This document shows, in pieces, positions 15,194 through 21,364 of a DNA stretch of 32,263 bases (within the stretch, counting starts at the first letter, position 1; each line of letters opens with the position of its first letter). The notes below the pieces were generated by a model that saw nothing but the letters and a program-made list of their open reading frames with translations, was not told where the DNA came from and ran no database searches. This stretch comes from a virus. Made by a program: the position numbers and the translations under genes. The stretch covers positions 1-32,263 of the IMG/VR virus record IMGVR_UViG_3300009103_000105; one strand, written 5' to 3'.

Positions 15194-15459
15194 TTTGTTT
15201 TAAGTTGATTTAGTTTAAAGTTTTCCCAATGGGAGACAAATTTTTCGTAGGAGTCTATGATAAAAAAGTCTAGCCCTCCGATTAGGTGTATATTGATTCC
15301 ATCGGCATTATGTTCTTCGTGGTATGATTTGTATGCTGCCATGACTGTTGAGAGGTCTATTGCTACTGGTTGTATTTTTTCTCCTCCTTCTATTCCGAGG
15401 TCGAGGTTTTGTTGTGTTGTTGTGAATATTTTGGATTGGTATATTTCTTTATTGTTCAT
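15190..15459 (-). CDS. Small hypothetical protein next to recombination genes
   Basis: 89 aa, with GLDFFIIDSYEKFVSHWENF near the C-terminus and overlapping the annealing gene start by 4 nt (ATGA). Tight coupling suggests a helper in the same process. No family recognised. Confidence 0.65.
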   Translation of the reverse strand: MNNKEIYQSKIFTTTQQNLDLGIEGGEKIQPVAIDLSTVMAAYKSYHEEHNADGINIHLIGGLDFFIIDSYEKFVSHWENFKLNQLKTK

Positions 15460-15462
15460 GTG

Positions 15463-15522
15463 TTAGATATATTTTTTGAGGTATTGTATTGGGTTTTTGT
15501 GTGGTGTTTCTTTATCTGTCAT
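15463..15522 (-). CDS. Possible 19 aa microprotein
   Basis: ATG at 15522 to TAA at 15463 encodes MTDKETPHKNPIQYLKKYI. The start overlaps the stop of the upstream 64 aa gene as ATGA and the next gene begins 3 nt later, so it fills exactly the gap in an otherwise gap-free gene run. Length alone gives no support; the coupling does. Confidence 0.4.
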   Translation of the reverse strand: MTDKETPHKNPIQYLKKYI

Positions 15523-15713
15523 AGCAATTCTTTTCTTATTAATACTTTTTTGTTTCCCTTTTTAATTTTCCTAAACCCTTTTGATGTTAGGCTAAATAGG
15601 TTATTAGATTTGTTATGATACCAAGTATTTGGAACTTTGCTTTCTGTTAAAGTTATAAATGGCATATTTTTATCATTTAAAACAATATCAGTGTGGACTT
15701 CTTTATCTTTCAT
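15519..15713 (-). CDS. Small hypothetical protein
   Basis: 64 aa, basic C-terminus (SKGFRKIKKGNKKVLIRKELL). Overlaps the upstream 100 aa gene by 4 nt and the possible 19 aa frame by 4 nt. Unknown function. Confidence 0.55.
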   Translation of the reverse strand: MKDKEVHTDIVLNDKNMPFITLTESKVPNTWYHNKSNNLFSLTSKGFRKIKKGNKKVLIRKELL

Positions 15714-16012
15714 ACCTCAATTTCTGTTAATTCGTGTTTGGCTAGTCTGTTTCTTATCTCTAGTTCCAGTAGTCGAATCATATATTCAACGCTACTGCAA
15801 TTACTTCTTGTAAATGAACAAAAATGTGAGCCATCTTTTTTAATAAAAACCCTAAAATGATACTTAACATCTTCATCTTCTATGCTTTCGTAGTTTGTAG
15901 AGCTAAGTTTGGCTCCAATCTTTCCGAATGTTACTTCGCAGTTTTCGCCCATTTCTGTTTTAATTACTTCCCTTAGTTTTTCTCTTAGTTCTATTAGTGT
16001 CATATCCCACAT
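15710..16012 (-). CDS. Small hypothetical protein
   Basis: 100 aa, alpha/beta with LIELREKLREVIKTEMGENC at the N-terminus and a C-terminal helix (VEYMIRLLELEIRNRLAKHE). Overlaps the end of the 158 aa gene by 13 nt. Unknown function. Confidence 0.65.
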   Translation of the reverse strand: MWDMTLIELREKLREVIKTEMGENCEVTFGKIGAKLSSTNYESIEDEDVKYHFRVFIKKDGSHFCSFTRSNCSSVEYMIRLLELEIRNRLAKHELTEIEV

Positions 16013-16476
16013 CTTTTTAGTTGGTTGATTAGTTCTGATTTATTTTTGATTGTGCCTGAGAAACAAGTATGATTATTATTTAAAATAACCAAACCTTGAC
16101 TATCGGACAAAACGATTCTGTAACTATCTTTTTTAAATTCTTCCCAACCCGAATAACCATCAACGGGTATTCCTTGTACTCCAGGTTTCCATCCTAAACT
16201 CTCAATATCCTCTCGGTCTAGGTATTTGACTCTGTAGTTACAATCTGTGTGACAAGGAAAACTCATGTTTTCACACCACTCCACCTCACCCCATTCTGAA
16301 ATCTCATACCTGTGACTATCCCACTTACTCTTAGCTTCTCTTACATCTTTCTTTTTTAATCCAGCATCATGCACATCTTCTATTCCATTAAACGTCCTTA
16401 CGCTTTCCATTTCACATATAAACCCTACATGAAACTCTTCTATTTCTGGTGGATAGTATTTAGTTTCTTCAGTCAT
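16000..16476 (-). CDS. Hypothetical phage protein, paralogue of 16983-17351
   Basis: 158 aa. Shares three blocks with the 122 aa protein encoded 500 bp away: the N-terminus YYPPEIEEFHVGF, the middle VKYLDREDIESLGWKP, and the end FSGTIKNKSELINQLKRCGI. Between them it has an insertion with several Cys and His (CENMSFPCHTDC). The blocks look like a small beta-rich domain known to me only as uncharacterised sequence in Bacteroidota phages. It overlaps the upstream gene by 8 nt. Confidence 0.75.
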   Translation of the reverse strand: MTEETKYYPPEIEEFHVGFICEMESVRTFNGIEDVHDAGLKKKDVREAKSKWDSHRYEISEWGEVEWCENMSFPCHTDCNYRVKYLDREDIESLGWKPGVQGIPVDGYSGWEEFKKDSYRIVLSDSQGLVILNNNHTCFSGTIKNKSELINQLKRCGI

Positions 16477-16666
16477 TGCCCTTATCTTCTTTTATATTGT
16501 AAAGCGCTCTTGCACCTTCTTCAAACTTGTTGTATCTCTCTATAAGAGGACTCACGTCTGCTTTTGAATCTTCCCAAAGCACATCGAAAGCTTCCTTCAT
16601 AATGAAGTCTTTAGCCTCTTCGGTTATCTTATTGTATCTGTTTAGGTTTTCACTTTGTTTGCTCAT
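16469..16666 (-). CDS. Small helical hypothetical protein
   Basis: 65 aa, acidic and helical (EEAKDFIMKEAFDVLWEDSK). Overlaps its neighbours by 4 and 8 nt. Unknown. Confidence 0.6.
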   Translation of the reverse strand: MSKQSENLNRYNKITEEAKDFIMKEAFDVLWEDSKADVSPLIERYNKFEEGARALYNIKEDKGND

Positions 16667-16986
16667 ATCTTAATCTTTAATCGTTTGCATCGTTCTTCAA
16701 ATTCTGTGATGCCGTCTATACCGCCCAGAACCCTATGGTTCTTTGTAAGAAGCCCTACCGCTACTTTAAAGTGCTCATCGTCTTTATAACACAGGAGATA
16801 TTGAACGGGAACATCTATAACCCTGTTCTCCCACCGTTCTCGGTCTTTTCTAAAAACCTCTTGTAGCTGTTCCCATGTGATAGGCTTGTTCATGTCTATC
16901 TTTATGGGTTCGATTTCCTTTATGGTCTGGAGAATCCCCTTGCCTTTAGGAATCTTGTTGTTCTCGTCTTGGTTTTTCTCTTTCAT
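16663..16986 (-). CDS. Small hypothetical protein
   Basis: 107 aa, charged N-terminus, then PITWEQLQEVFRKDRERWEN and a C-terminal alpha/beta part with VLGGIDGITEFEERCKRLKI. Overlaps both neighbours by 4 nt. Unknown. Confidence 0.65.
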   Translation of the reverse strand: MKEKNQDENNKIPKGKGILQTIKEIEPIKIDMNKPITWEQLQEVFRKDRERWENRVIDVPVQYLLCYKDDEHFKVAVGLLTKNHRVLGGIDGITEFEERCKRLKIKI

Positions 16987-17351
16987 ATCCCTAATTGTTT
17001 TAATATTCTTTTTAGTTCTGATTTATTTTTGATTGTGCCTGAAAAACCTACTTCACTTTGTTCATCAGAAATATTCCATCTCCAATCATCTATACTTTCT
17101 TTATATATCCAATATCTTCCACACTTACTATCGTACCAATATTTGTCAGTTTTAGATTGTTTAAACCCCAAACTCTCTATATCCTCCCTGTCTAGGCACT
17201 TTACTCTAGTATCATTTGCAGAAGCAAACCATAAACTTCCAAATTCTAAGTTTATTTCAAACTCTACCCATTCATTAGTTAAAGGGTCTTTTGCTTCATA
17301 TTTAAAACCAGGATGAAACTCTTCTATTTCTGGTGTGTAGTATTTATTCAT
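16983..17351 (-). CDS. Hypothetical phage protein, paralogue of 16000-16476
   Basis: 122 aa with YYTPEIEEFHPGFKYE at the start, VKCLDREDIESLGFKQ in the middle and FSGTIKNKSELKRILKQLGI at the end, all shared with the 158 aa neighbour. The DNA is also similar at the C-terminal block, so this is a fairly recent duplication with two unrelated small genes between the copies. It is the first gene of this run. Unknown function. Confidence 0.75.
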   Translation of the reverse strand: MNKYYTPEIEEFHPGFKYEAKDPLTNEWVEFEINLEFGSLWFASANDTRVKCLDREDIESLGFKQSKTDKYWYDSKCGRYWIYKESIDDWRWNISDEQSEVGFSGTIKNKSELKRILKQLGI

Positions 17352-17519
17352 GGTGTTTTTTAATGTTACAAAAAAAAGTTATCCTATTATGTTGCCATAA
17401 ATCTGCTAACATAAGGGGGGAGCTGTGTGAGCTAGAGTAAAGAGTAGGTGTGTTTCTTTCAGTTTTCATTTTGTTTTCGTAATTAGTTTAGAAAAAAACC
17501 TCAAAACGGAGGCAGAATA
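17352..17519. other. Short non-coding gap between two minus-strand units
   Basis: No gene. Contains a G-run (AGGGGGGAG at about 17413) and AT-rich sequence upstream of the paralogue gene. No clear -7 box, terminator or repeat seen. Confidence 0.5.
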
Positions 17520-17687
17520 TCACTTAATCAAACCCTTAGACTTTAAAACTAAAGCCTCACCCCTATCACAATAAACATAAGGAACAGCTAAACGCAAAAC
17601 ACGCTTCATATCATGAAACGTCCGAACATTACGCCAGTCTATCTCATACTTGCCCAAATCTCCAGATATGTCAACATCAACACTCAT
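17520..17687 (-). CDS. 55 aa protein coupled to the HTH regulator
   Basis: ATG at 17687 to TGA at 17520; MSVDVDISGDLGKYEIDWRN then VRTFHDMKRVLRLAVPYVYC. The start overlaps the stop of the upstream regulator as ATGA. It is the third gene of a recombinase-regulator unit whose base composition on this strand is GC-richer than its neighbours. No family recognised; it could be a partner of the regulator. Confidence 0.6.
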   Translation of the reverse strand: MSVDVDISGDLGKYEIDWRNVRTFHDMKRVLRLAVPYVYCDRGEALVLKSKGLIK

Positions 17688-17872
17688 CTGACCAATATCC
17701 GCAACTCAAGACCCAACAAAACACACATACGCTCCAATATCTCAATAGAGGGATTACTCTTGCCCTGCTCTATCAAAGACAAATAAGACTGACTAATCCC
17801 AACACGATCAGCTAACTCATACTGCTTGATCCTACGACTACGCCTGACCTCACGCAAAACACCGTAATTCAT
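17684..17872 (-). CDS. Cro/C1-type (XRE) helix-turn-helix regulator
   Basis: 62 aa, one HTH domain: LREVRRSRRIKQYELADRVG, recognition helix SQSYLSLIEQGKS, then PSIEILERMCVLLGLEL. Overlaps the recombinase stop by 4 nt, so the two are made together. It may control its own operon or the divergent region at 18.55-19.17 kb, including the 11-bp repeats. Confidence 0.9.
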   Translation of the reverse strand: MNYGVLREVRRSRRIKQYELADRVGISQSYLSLIEQGKSNPSIEILERMCVLLGLELRILVR

Positions 17873-18525
17873 AACCCACGAATTAATTTTACTATACGAC
17901 TAACTGACTGTGGACGAAAAATACATCCAGTGGCAGTCGTAATACCCATAGAATTTAACTTCCCACAAATCTCACTGTAATTTAAACCCTTGTCCAAATA
18001 CAAACTAACAAACTCCATCGCAACCCGATTACGGGACAACGACATACGCCTGCGAGACGCAGCACCCTTCAACCGAGCAGAATAAGTTAAATTAGAAGGA
18101 GTACCCATCTTCTCCCCCCTAGCCTTCTTAGCTCGTAAAGCATCACAAGTACGCTCACTGATCTTCTTGGCCTCCTGCTGGGCCATAGCCGCCATAACAT
18201 GAATAGTGAACTCATTAGCACCAGGAATGTCACAAGCAACAAAACGAATCCCAGAATCCATAATCATAGAAGTAAAAGATACATTCCGAGATAAACGGTC
18301 CAACTTCGCTATCAATAAAGTACAACCACCCTCAGAACAAGCAGACAAAGCATAACCCAACTGCTCTCGATTATTATTGCGACCACTCTCAACCTCAGTG
18401 TACTCAGATAAAATAGTGTCACCAACACCACAATAACGAGAAACTATCTCCCGCTGTGACTCCAAACCCAAACCAGATTCACCCTGGCCAGAAGTGGAAA
18501 CTCGATAATAAGCTATATATTCCAT
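17869..18525 (-). CDS. Serine recombinase (resolvase/invertase family)
   Basis: 218 aa from the ATG at 18525 (MEYIAYYRVSTSGQGESG). The nucleophile is Ser10 in YRVST, followed by LIAKLDRLSRN and the E-helix region AAMAQQEAKKISERTCDALR; the C-terminal part (about 150-218) has a basic HTH (NYSEICGKLNSMGITTATG). The size fits resolvases and invertases, not large serine integrases. Upstream starts at 18546 (ATG) and 18552 (GTG) are possible, but the ATG at 18546 lies inside a TATGTTTG promoter-like box, so the shorter form is preferred. Target sites might be the repeats at 18703-18794; no invertible segment was found. Confidence 0.9.
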   Translation of the reverse strand: MEYIAYYRVSTSGQGESGLGLESQREIVSRYCGVGDTILSEYTEVESGRNNNREQLGYALSACSEGGCTLLIAKLDRLSRNVSFTSMIMDSGIRFVACDIPGANEFTIHVMAAMAQQEAKKISERTCDALRAKKARGEKMGTPSNLTYSARLKGAASRRRMSLSRNRVAMEFVSLYLDKGLNYSEICGKLNSMGITTATGCIFRPQSVSRIVKLIRGL

Positions 18526-18539
18526 ATCATTTGTTTTGA

Positions 18540-18547
18540 CAAACATA
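18540..18547 (-). promoter_or_regulatory. -7 box (TATGTTTG) of the recombinase unit
   Basis: Minus-strand TATGTTTG, 14 nt before the ATG at 18525. Fits TAnnTTTG and argues against the upstream starts. -33 region is poly-T. Confidence 0.4.
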
Positions 18548-18702
18548 ATCACTTTTTTCGTAAAAAAAAAGAAAATATTACTATAGCAAATATTAATACC
18601 GATTCTGCGGGGCGAAAATAATAATCAATACAAAAGGAAACACCAAAACAAACCAAAACGAAAAACTAAAATAAATACCCCGCTTTTTTGACATTTTTAA
18701 CT

Positions 18703-18794
18703 AGGTCCTTATTAGACCCTAATCAGGTCCTAATTAGGTCCTAATTTTTGACACTTTTGCCCAGTTTTATTTAGGCCCTTATTAGACCCTAATT
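18703..18794. repeat. Six 11-bp repeats in two blocks (iteron or operator array)
   Basis: Units of consensus AGGTCCTAATT: 18703 AGGTCCTTATT, 18714 AGACCCTAATC, 18725 AGGTCCTAATT, 18736 AGGTCCTAATT, then after 26 nt 18773 AGGCCCTTATT and 18784 AGACCCTAATT. The 11-bp period puts them on one face of the helix. Each block is preceded by TTTTTGACA(T/C)TTTT. Immediately to the right is a stretch of almost pure A/T (18791-18835). It lies at the divergence point of the two gene arms. Fits an origin with iterons and an unwinding element, an operator, or a recombinase site. Confidence 0.75.
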
Positions 18795-18839
18795 TTTTTA
18801 AAAAAAATATTACAAAAAATTAAAAATGAAATCCAAAAA

Positions 18840-19113
18840 TGTACAGGGGGGGGATAATATTATAAAACAAGGGGGTGGTAGTCACAAAACAAAATTGATT
18901 TGTGCCTATGGTGTACCCTGTTTTTATGCCAGTTTGCCCCCATGCAACGGTTCACACTCCTTAAACGGTCGTTTGTGGATAGGTATTTGCAGCACAAATG
19001 CGGCTATTTGCGCCACTTTTACCCCCTCTCTAGTGCTACACCCTACAGCCCACAAGAAAAGCGCATATAAGGTACGAGCGCGCGTCATGCGTGTACATTT
19101 GGAGGTGAAATAA
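18840..19113. other. GC-richer island without a secure gene, open on both strands
   Basis: From about 18840 the base composition becomes clearly richer in G and C than the surroundings, with G-runs at the left end. On the plus strand 18826-19113 is open (95 aa); on the minus strand 19088-18924 reads MTRARTLYALFLWAVGCSTR and on to LHGGKLA (54 aa). Neither has a convincing start region or recognised family. It may be a fragment of another element, a regulatory or structured DNA region, or a small gene on either strand. Confidence 0.35.
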
Positions 19114-19133
19114 TAAAACTCAATTTATTTTTT

Positions 19134-19141
19134 TAATTTTG
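19134..19141 (+). promoter_or_regulatory. Possible -7 box (TAATTTTG) for the first rightward gene
   Basis: TAATTTTG lies 26 nt before the GTG at 19168; a second candidate TACATTTG is at 19094-19101. Neither has a good -33 box. Confidence 0.35.
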
Positions 19142-19167
19142 AAAATACATAAATTAAATTTAATCAA

Positions 19168-19455
19168 GTGGAAACAGCAGAATGTAAATACATCAAGATC
19201 AGAGTAAACAACAAGACACCGGAAAGAAGGCGATACTACGAGAGCGAACATAAGATATCTTATTGGTTTTGGCGAGCCGGCTACAGTCGCGGAGATATTG
19301 CGAAGGTATTAGAGTGTTCTGTGTTAACTTTGCCCAAGTATTTAAAAAATCCTTCTAAATATTTGACTGTTTCACATATTGAAAGAATTTGCAACCGTTT
19401 AGAAATTCCTTTTTTAGATTGTTGTAGTGTTATACGTAATGGTCAACTCCCCTAA
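19168..19455 (+). CDS. Small HTH-like protein, first rightward gene
   Basis: 95 aa from a GTG start; the frame contains no other Met, so no ATG start is possible. It is basic at the N-terminus (NNKTPERRRYYESEHKI) and then reads WRAGYSRGDIAKVLECSVLTL followed by HIERICNRLEIPF, a pattern of a helix-turn-helix with a second helical pair, as in Cro/C1-type domains. As the first gene to the right of the divergent region it could be an early regulator acting on the 11-bp repeats. The HTH call is by eye. Confidence 0.6.
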   Translation: METAECKYIKIRVNNKTPERRRYYESEHKISYWFWRAGYSRGDIAKVLECSVLTLPKYLKNPSKYLTVSHIERICNRLEIPFLDCCSVIRNGQLP

Positions 19456-19463
19456 CTAGTACA

Positions 19464-19491
19464 ATTATACCGCCCCGAATTTGAACTTTTT
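19464..19491 (+). promoter_or_regulatory. Dispersed 28-bp element, copy 1
   Basis: ATTATACCGCCCCGAATTTG then AACTTTTT. First of five parallel copies on the plus strand (19464, 20295, 21333, 22717, 27747). It lies just after the HTH-like gene. Function unknown: phage promoter, repressor-binding stoperator or module boundary are candidates. Confidence 0.6.
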
Positions 19492-19610
19492 ACACGGTCC
19501 AGGGATTACCAGGCGTTATATAATTGCGCCAAATTTACCCATTTTAATACATACGTATAAAAATTATTCTCTCTGATTTTCAGGCACTTACGACTTTATT
19601 TGATTTTTTA

Positions 19611-19643
19611 TTTGCATTTTAAATTTTTTATAGCATATCTTTG
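19611..19643 (+). promoter_or_regulatory. Bacteroidota-type promoter for the 137 aa gene
   Basis: TTTG (19611-19614), 21-nt spacer, TATCTTTG (19636-19643): both boxes and spacing match the consensus. Predicted start about 19650, giving a leader of about 40 nt. Just after the box, GTTGC (19643-19647) and GCAAC (19655-19659) can form a small hairpin near the transcript start. The rest of the 19492-19610 gap is AT-rich and holds nothing I recognise. Confidence 0.75.
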
Positions 19644-19687
19644 TTGCCGTAATCGCAACGAAGCAATTGCATCAAAAACAAAACAAA

Positions 19688-20101
19688 ATGAAAAACACAA
19701 CAACACCGCAACAAGCTAACGAGGTTACCGAGGTTGCACCAAAGAAAGCATACAAAATGCCGAAAAGCTTAAAAGCTAAATGCAAAGCTAATAACGCATG
19801 GAAAAAAAGCGTTTTTAGTTTAACCGGATTGTATAAATATATGCAAGGCGAAGGGAAACCTCACGTTGAAAACTATCTAAAAAACATTGATAGCGATCTA
19901 CAGGTTGAAAAGATAACAAAAAAGGCAATTATAGATAATTTGAGCGACTTTGAAAGGTTCAAAGCTTTGAAAAACGAAAACGGGGAAACGGTAAAAGATG
20001 AAGAAGGAAAAACCGTTTTGAATAAAGAAGAGCGAAAAACGGAATTTAAGTTTTACACGCTATTAAATTGCGTGGGCAGAATCGCCAAAAATCAAAAATA
20101 A
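19688..20101 (+). CDS. Basic hypothetical protein
   Basis: 137 aa from the ATG at 19688, which follows the CAAAACAAA leader; an in-frame TTG at 19667 would read through the leader and is rejected. Lys-rich throughout (KAYKMPKSLKAKCKANNAWK), with FSLTGLYKYMQGEGKPHVEN and a C-terminal FKFYTLLNCVGRIAKNQK. It has its own consensus promoter and is followed after 7 nt by a tRNA-like minihelix. Charge suggests nucleic acid binding; no family recognised. Confidence 0.75.
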   Translation: MKNTTTPQQANEVTEVAPKKAYKMPKSLKAKCKANNAWKKSVFSLTGLYKYMQGEGKPHVENYLKNIDSDLQVEKITKKAIIDNLSDFERFKALKNENGETVKDEEGKTVLNKEERKTEFKFYTLLNCVGRIAKNQK

Positions 20102-20108
20102 TTGTTTC

Positions 20109-20153
20109 AGGGTGTGACGGTCAAAATTTAAAGGTTCGACTCCTTTGCGCCCT
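20109..20153 (+). ncRNA. tRNA top-half-like minihelix
   Basis: AGGGTGT (20109-20115) pairs with GCGCCCT (20147-20153) over 7 bp, two of them G-T; AAAGG (20130-20134) and CCTTT (20142-20146) form a 5-bp stem with the loop TTCGACT, a standard tRNA T loop. The two stems are contiguous, as acceptor and T arm in a tRNA, but the D and anticodon arms are replaced by 14 nt (20116-20129). No encoded CCA. It starts 7 nt after the stop of the 137 aa gene. Could be a processing signal, a tRNA-like 3' end, or a tRNA-derived attachment remnant. Confidence 0.5.
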
Positions 20154-20203
20154 CTGTTCTTTGGCTGCGTTAATTGCCTAAAATAACGCCTATATAATTT
20201 GAA

Positions 20204-20248
20204 ACGTCAAAACGTCAACGACTTTTGACCGCTTAACGTCAACGACTT
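20204..20248 (+). repeat. Direct and inverted repeats AACGTCAACGACTT
   Basis: AACGTCAACGACTT occurs at 20211-20224 and 20235-20248 (period 24), and GTCAAAA (20206-20212) is an inverted match of TTTTGAC (20223-20229). Intergenic; candidate operator or hairpin. Confidence 0.6.
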
Positions 20249-20294
20249 GAGCCTATTTATTTAGTATATTCTTTGATATCTTGTACCACTTGCA

Positions 20295-20322
20295 ATTATA
20301 CCGCCCCAAATTTAAACTTTTT
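20295..20322 (+). promoter_or_regulatory. Dispersed 28-bp element, copy 2
   Basis: ATTATACCGCCCCAAATTTA then AACTTTTT. It lies directly before the gene-free, stem-loop-rich stretch at 20330-20830. Here CGCCC can also pair with GGGCG a short distance downstream. Confidence 0.6.
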
Positions 20323-20324
20323 TG

Positions 20325-20830
20325 AACGGGCGCAAAATTAAAAGCAAGGTAATAAAACATATTCCCGTTGATGGTAGGGGATATAGATAGCAGCAGACTA
20401 TTTTTTGTAATAGTCATCCGGTCGGTGGGCTGAACACGCCAAAAAAGCAGTGCCAAATGGAAAAAAGGCAGGGCGTGACTACGTGAGAAGCAGCAAGGTG
20501 AGGAGCTTTGTATTTAATGCGGTACGTCTGAGCGTAGTATATGAGTATTCAAACACTAGAGAAGTTTTGAAGGTGAGCCAGTGCAGGCAGGAAATCCATA
20601 ATATGCACAAAGGAACTACAGCCGAATAATATCAGGAAACAAGTTAACGCAAAAAAGCACGATCATAAAACGTGAAAAACAAAACTGCAAGACTTAAAAA
20701 CCGGAAATTATTCCCTAAGCTGTCAACGGGGAACAAATAAACCGTTGTAAAACAAACTCGTAAACAGATGCCGCGTCCCGTAAGACGTTAAAAATAGGTT
20801 GAGTGGTGCAAATCCGCCATGCGAGCTAAA
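20325..20830 (+). ncRNA. Gene-free 500-nt stretch with many stem-loops, candidate structured RNA
   Basis: Short frames here all end quickly on the plus strand, so it is not coding. Visible stems: GACTATT/AATAGTC (20396-20402/20409-20415); CACGCC/GGCGTG (20435-20440/20472-20477) enclosing TGCC/GGCA (20451-20454/20467-20470); TACG/CGTA near 20523; GGAA/TTCC at about 20703; CAACGG/CCGTTG (20724-20729/20742-20747); CGTC/GACG near 20778; and GTGG/CCGC near 20804 with a TGCAAAT loop. Base composition is less A-rich than the neighbouring genes. It follows element copy 2 and ends at the leader of the next gene. Known classes (tmRNA, RNase P, group II intron) were not recognised. Confidence 0.5.
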
Positions 20831-20852
20831 CCAAAACCAAAACCAAAACAAG

Positions 20853-21041
20853 ATGAAAAAAGTAAACATCCAAGCGGAAGTTAAAAAAATAGCTGACCGC
20901 AGAAACAAGAGAAGAAACCTGTACAGGGAACTAATAATTCCAAAGGCAAAAGAAATCGCCTTCAATCTTGATAAAGATTGGAAAGACTGTATAAACAGGG
21001 CAAAAAAAGAACTCCTTTTATTCCAAGTAGAACTAAACTGA
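20853..21041 (+). CDS. Small basic helical protein
   Basis: 62 aa from the ATG at 20853; the frame is open further upstream, but the triple ACCAAAACC leader lies there. Helical and Arg/Lys-rich (AEVKKIADRRNKRRNLYREL), then KDWKDCINRAKKELLLFQVE. Unknown; charge would allow RNA or DNA binding. First gene after the candidate RNA. Confidence 0.6.
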   Translation: MKKVNIQAEVKKIADRRNKRRNLYRELIIPKAKEIAFNLDKDWKDCINRAKKELLLFQVELN

Positions 21042-21046
21042 AAGAA

Positions 21047-21343
21047 ATGTATAAAATAAAACAAAATGAACACGATGAATTAATTGCTCTAGGCAAATAC
21101 GGAGAGGAAACGATTCATTTAATTCATTGTGCTGAAACAATAGAGGACTTGAAAAATGATGTGGCAACGCCATACATAGTAGCAGAAGAATGTACAAATT
21201 TTGCAAGAGTGCATTTAGTTACCGACTTCTCAGAAGATGAAGCACTACAACAGGTGGACGAATACCTTAGAGAAAAAGAAGGTGTTGAAGAAACGCATCT
21301 AATAGGTGTTTTTGAAGCTGAGGTAGTCTGCTCCCGATTTTGA
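21047..21343 (+). CDS. Small acidic hypothetical protein
   Basis: 98 aa from the ATG at 21047, 5 nt after the previous stop; a longer in-frame start at 20978 would overlap the upstream gene by 64 nt and is less likely. Alpha/beta: EETIHLIHCAETIEDLKNDV, then ARVHLVTDFSEDEALQQVDE. The last codons lie in the third copy of the dispersed element, so that element is partly coding here. Unknown. Confidence 0.6.
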   Translation: MYKIKQNEHDELIALGKYGEETIHLIHCAETIEDLKNDVATPYIVAEECTNFARVHLVTDFSEDEALQQVDEYLREKEGVEETHLIGVFEAEVVCSRF

Positions 21344-21350
21344 ACTTTTT
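21333..21350 (+). promoter_or_regulatory. Dispersed element, copy 3 (right part only)
   Basis: CCCGATTTTGAACTTTTT; the left part (ATTATACCG) is replaced by coding sequence of the 98 aa gene. Its TGA stop comes from the TTTTGA of the element. Next gene starts 15 nt later. Confidence 0.55.
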
Positions 21351-21364
21351 AAAACCAAAACAAG

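Noticed and set aside
17869-18552. Evidence for lysogenic integration (large serine integrase)
   Set aside because: The enzyme has about 218 residues and lacks the large C-terminal domain of serine integrases; it fits resolvases and invertases.
18703-18794. CRISPR array
   Set aside because: Units are 11 bp and mostly without spacers; no cas genes. They are iterons or operator sites.
20075-20153. A complete tRNA gene ending at the T arm
   Set aside because: The sequence upstream gives at most four acceptor pairs with GGGC and no D or anticodon arm; it is also the coding end of the 137 aa gene. Only the 45-nt minihelix is supported.
20253-20456. 67 aa minus-strand frame
   Set aside because: Overlaps element copy 2 and the structured stretch; no promoter or leader; low-complexity end.
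20325-20830. Group II intron, tmRNA or RNase P RNA
   Set aside because: No domain V hairpin, no reverse transcriptase, no tmRNA tag or tRNA-like ends framing it, and no RNase P core motifs seen.
20799-20852. Longer start for the 62 aa gene
   Set aside because: The extra codons translate the repeated CCAAAA leader (NQNQNQNK), which recurs as non-coding leader before other genes.
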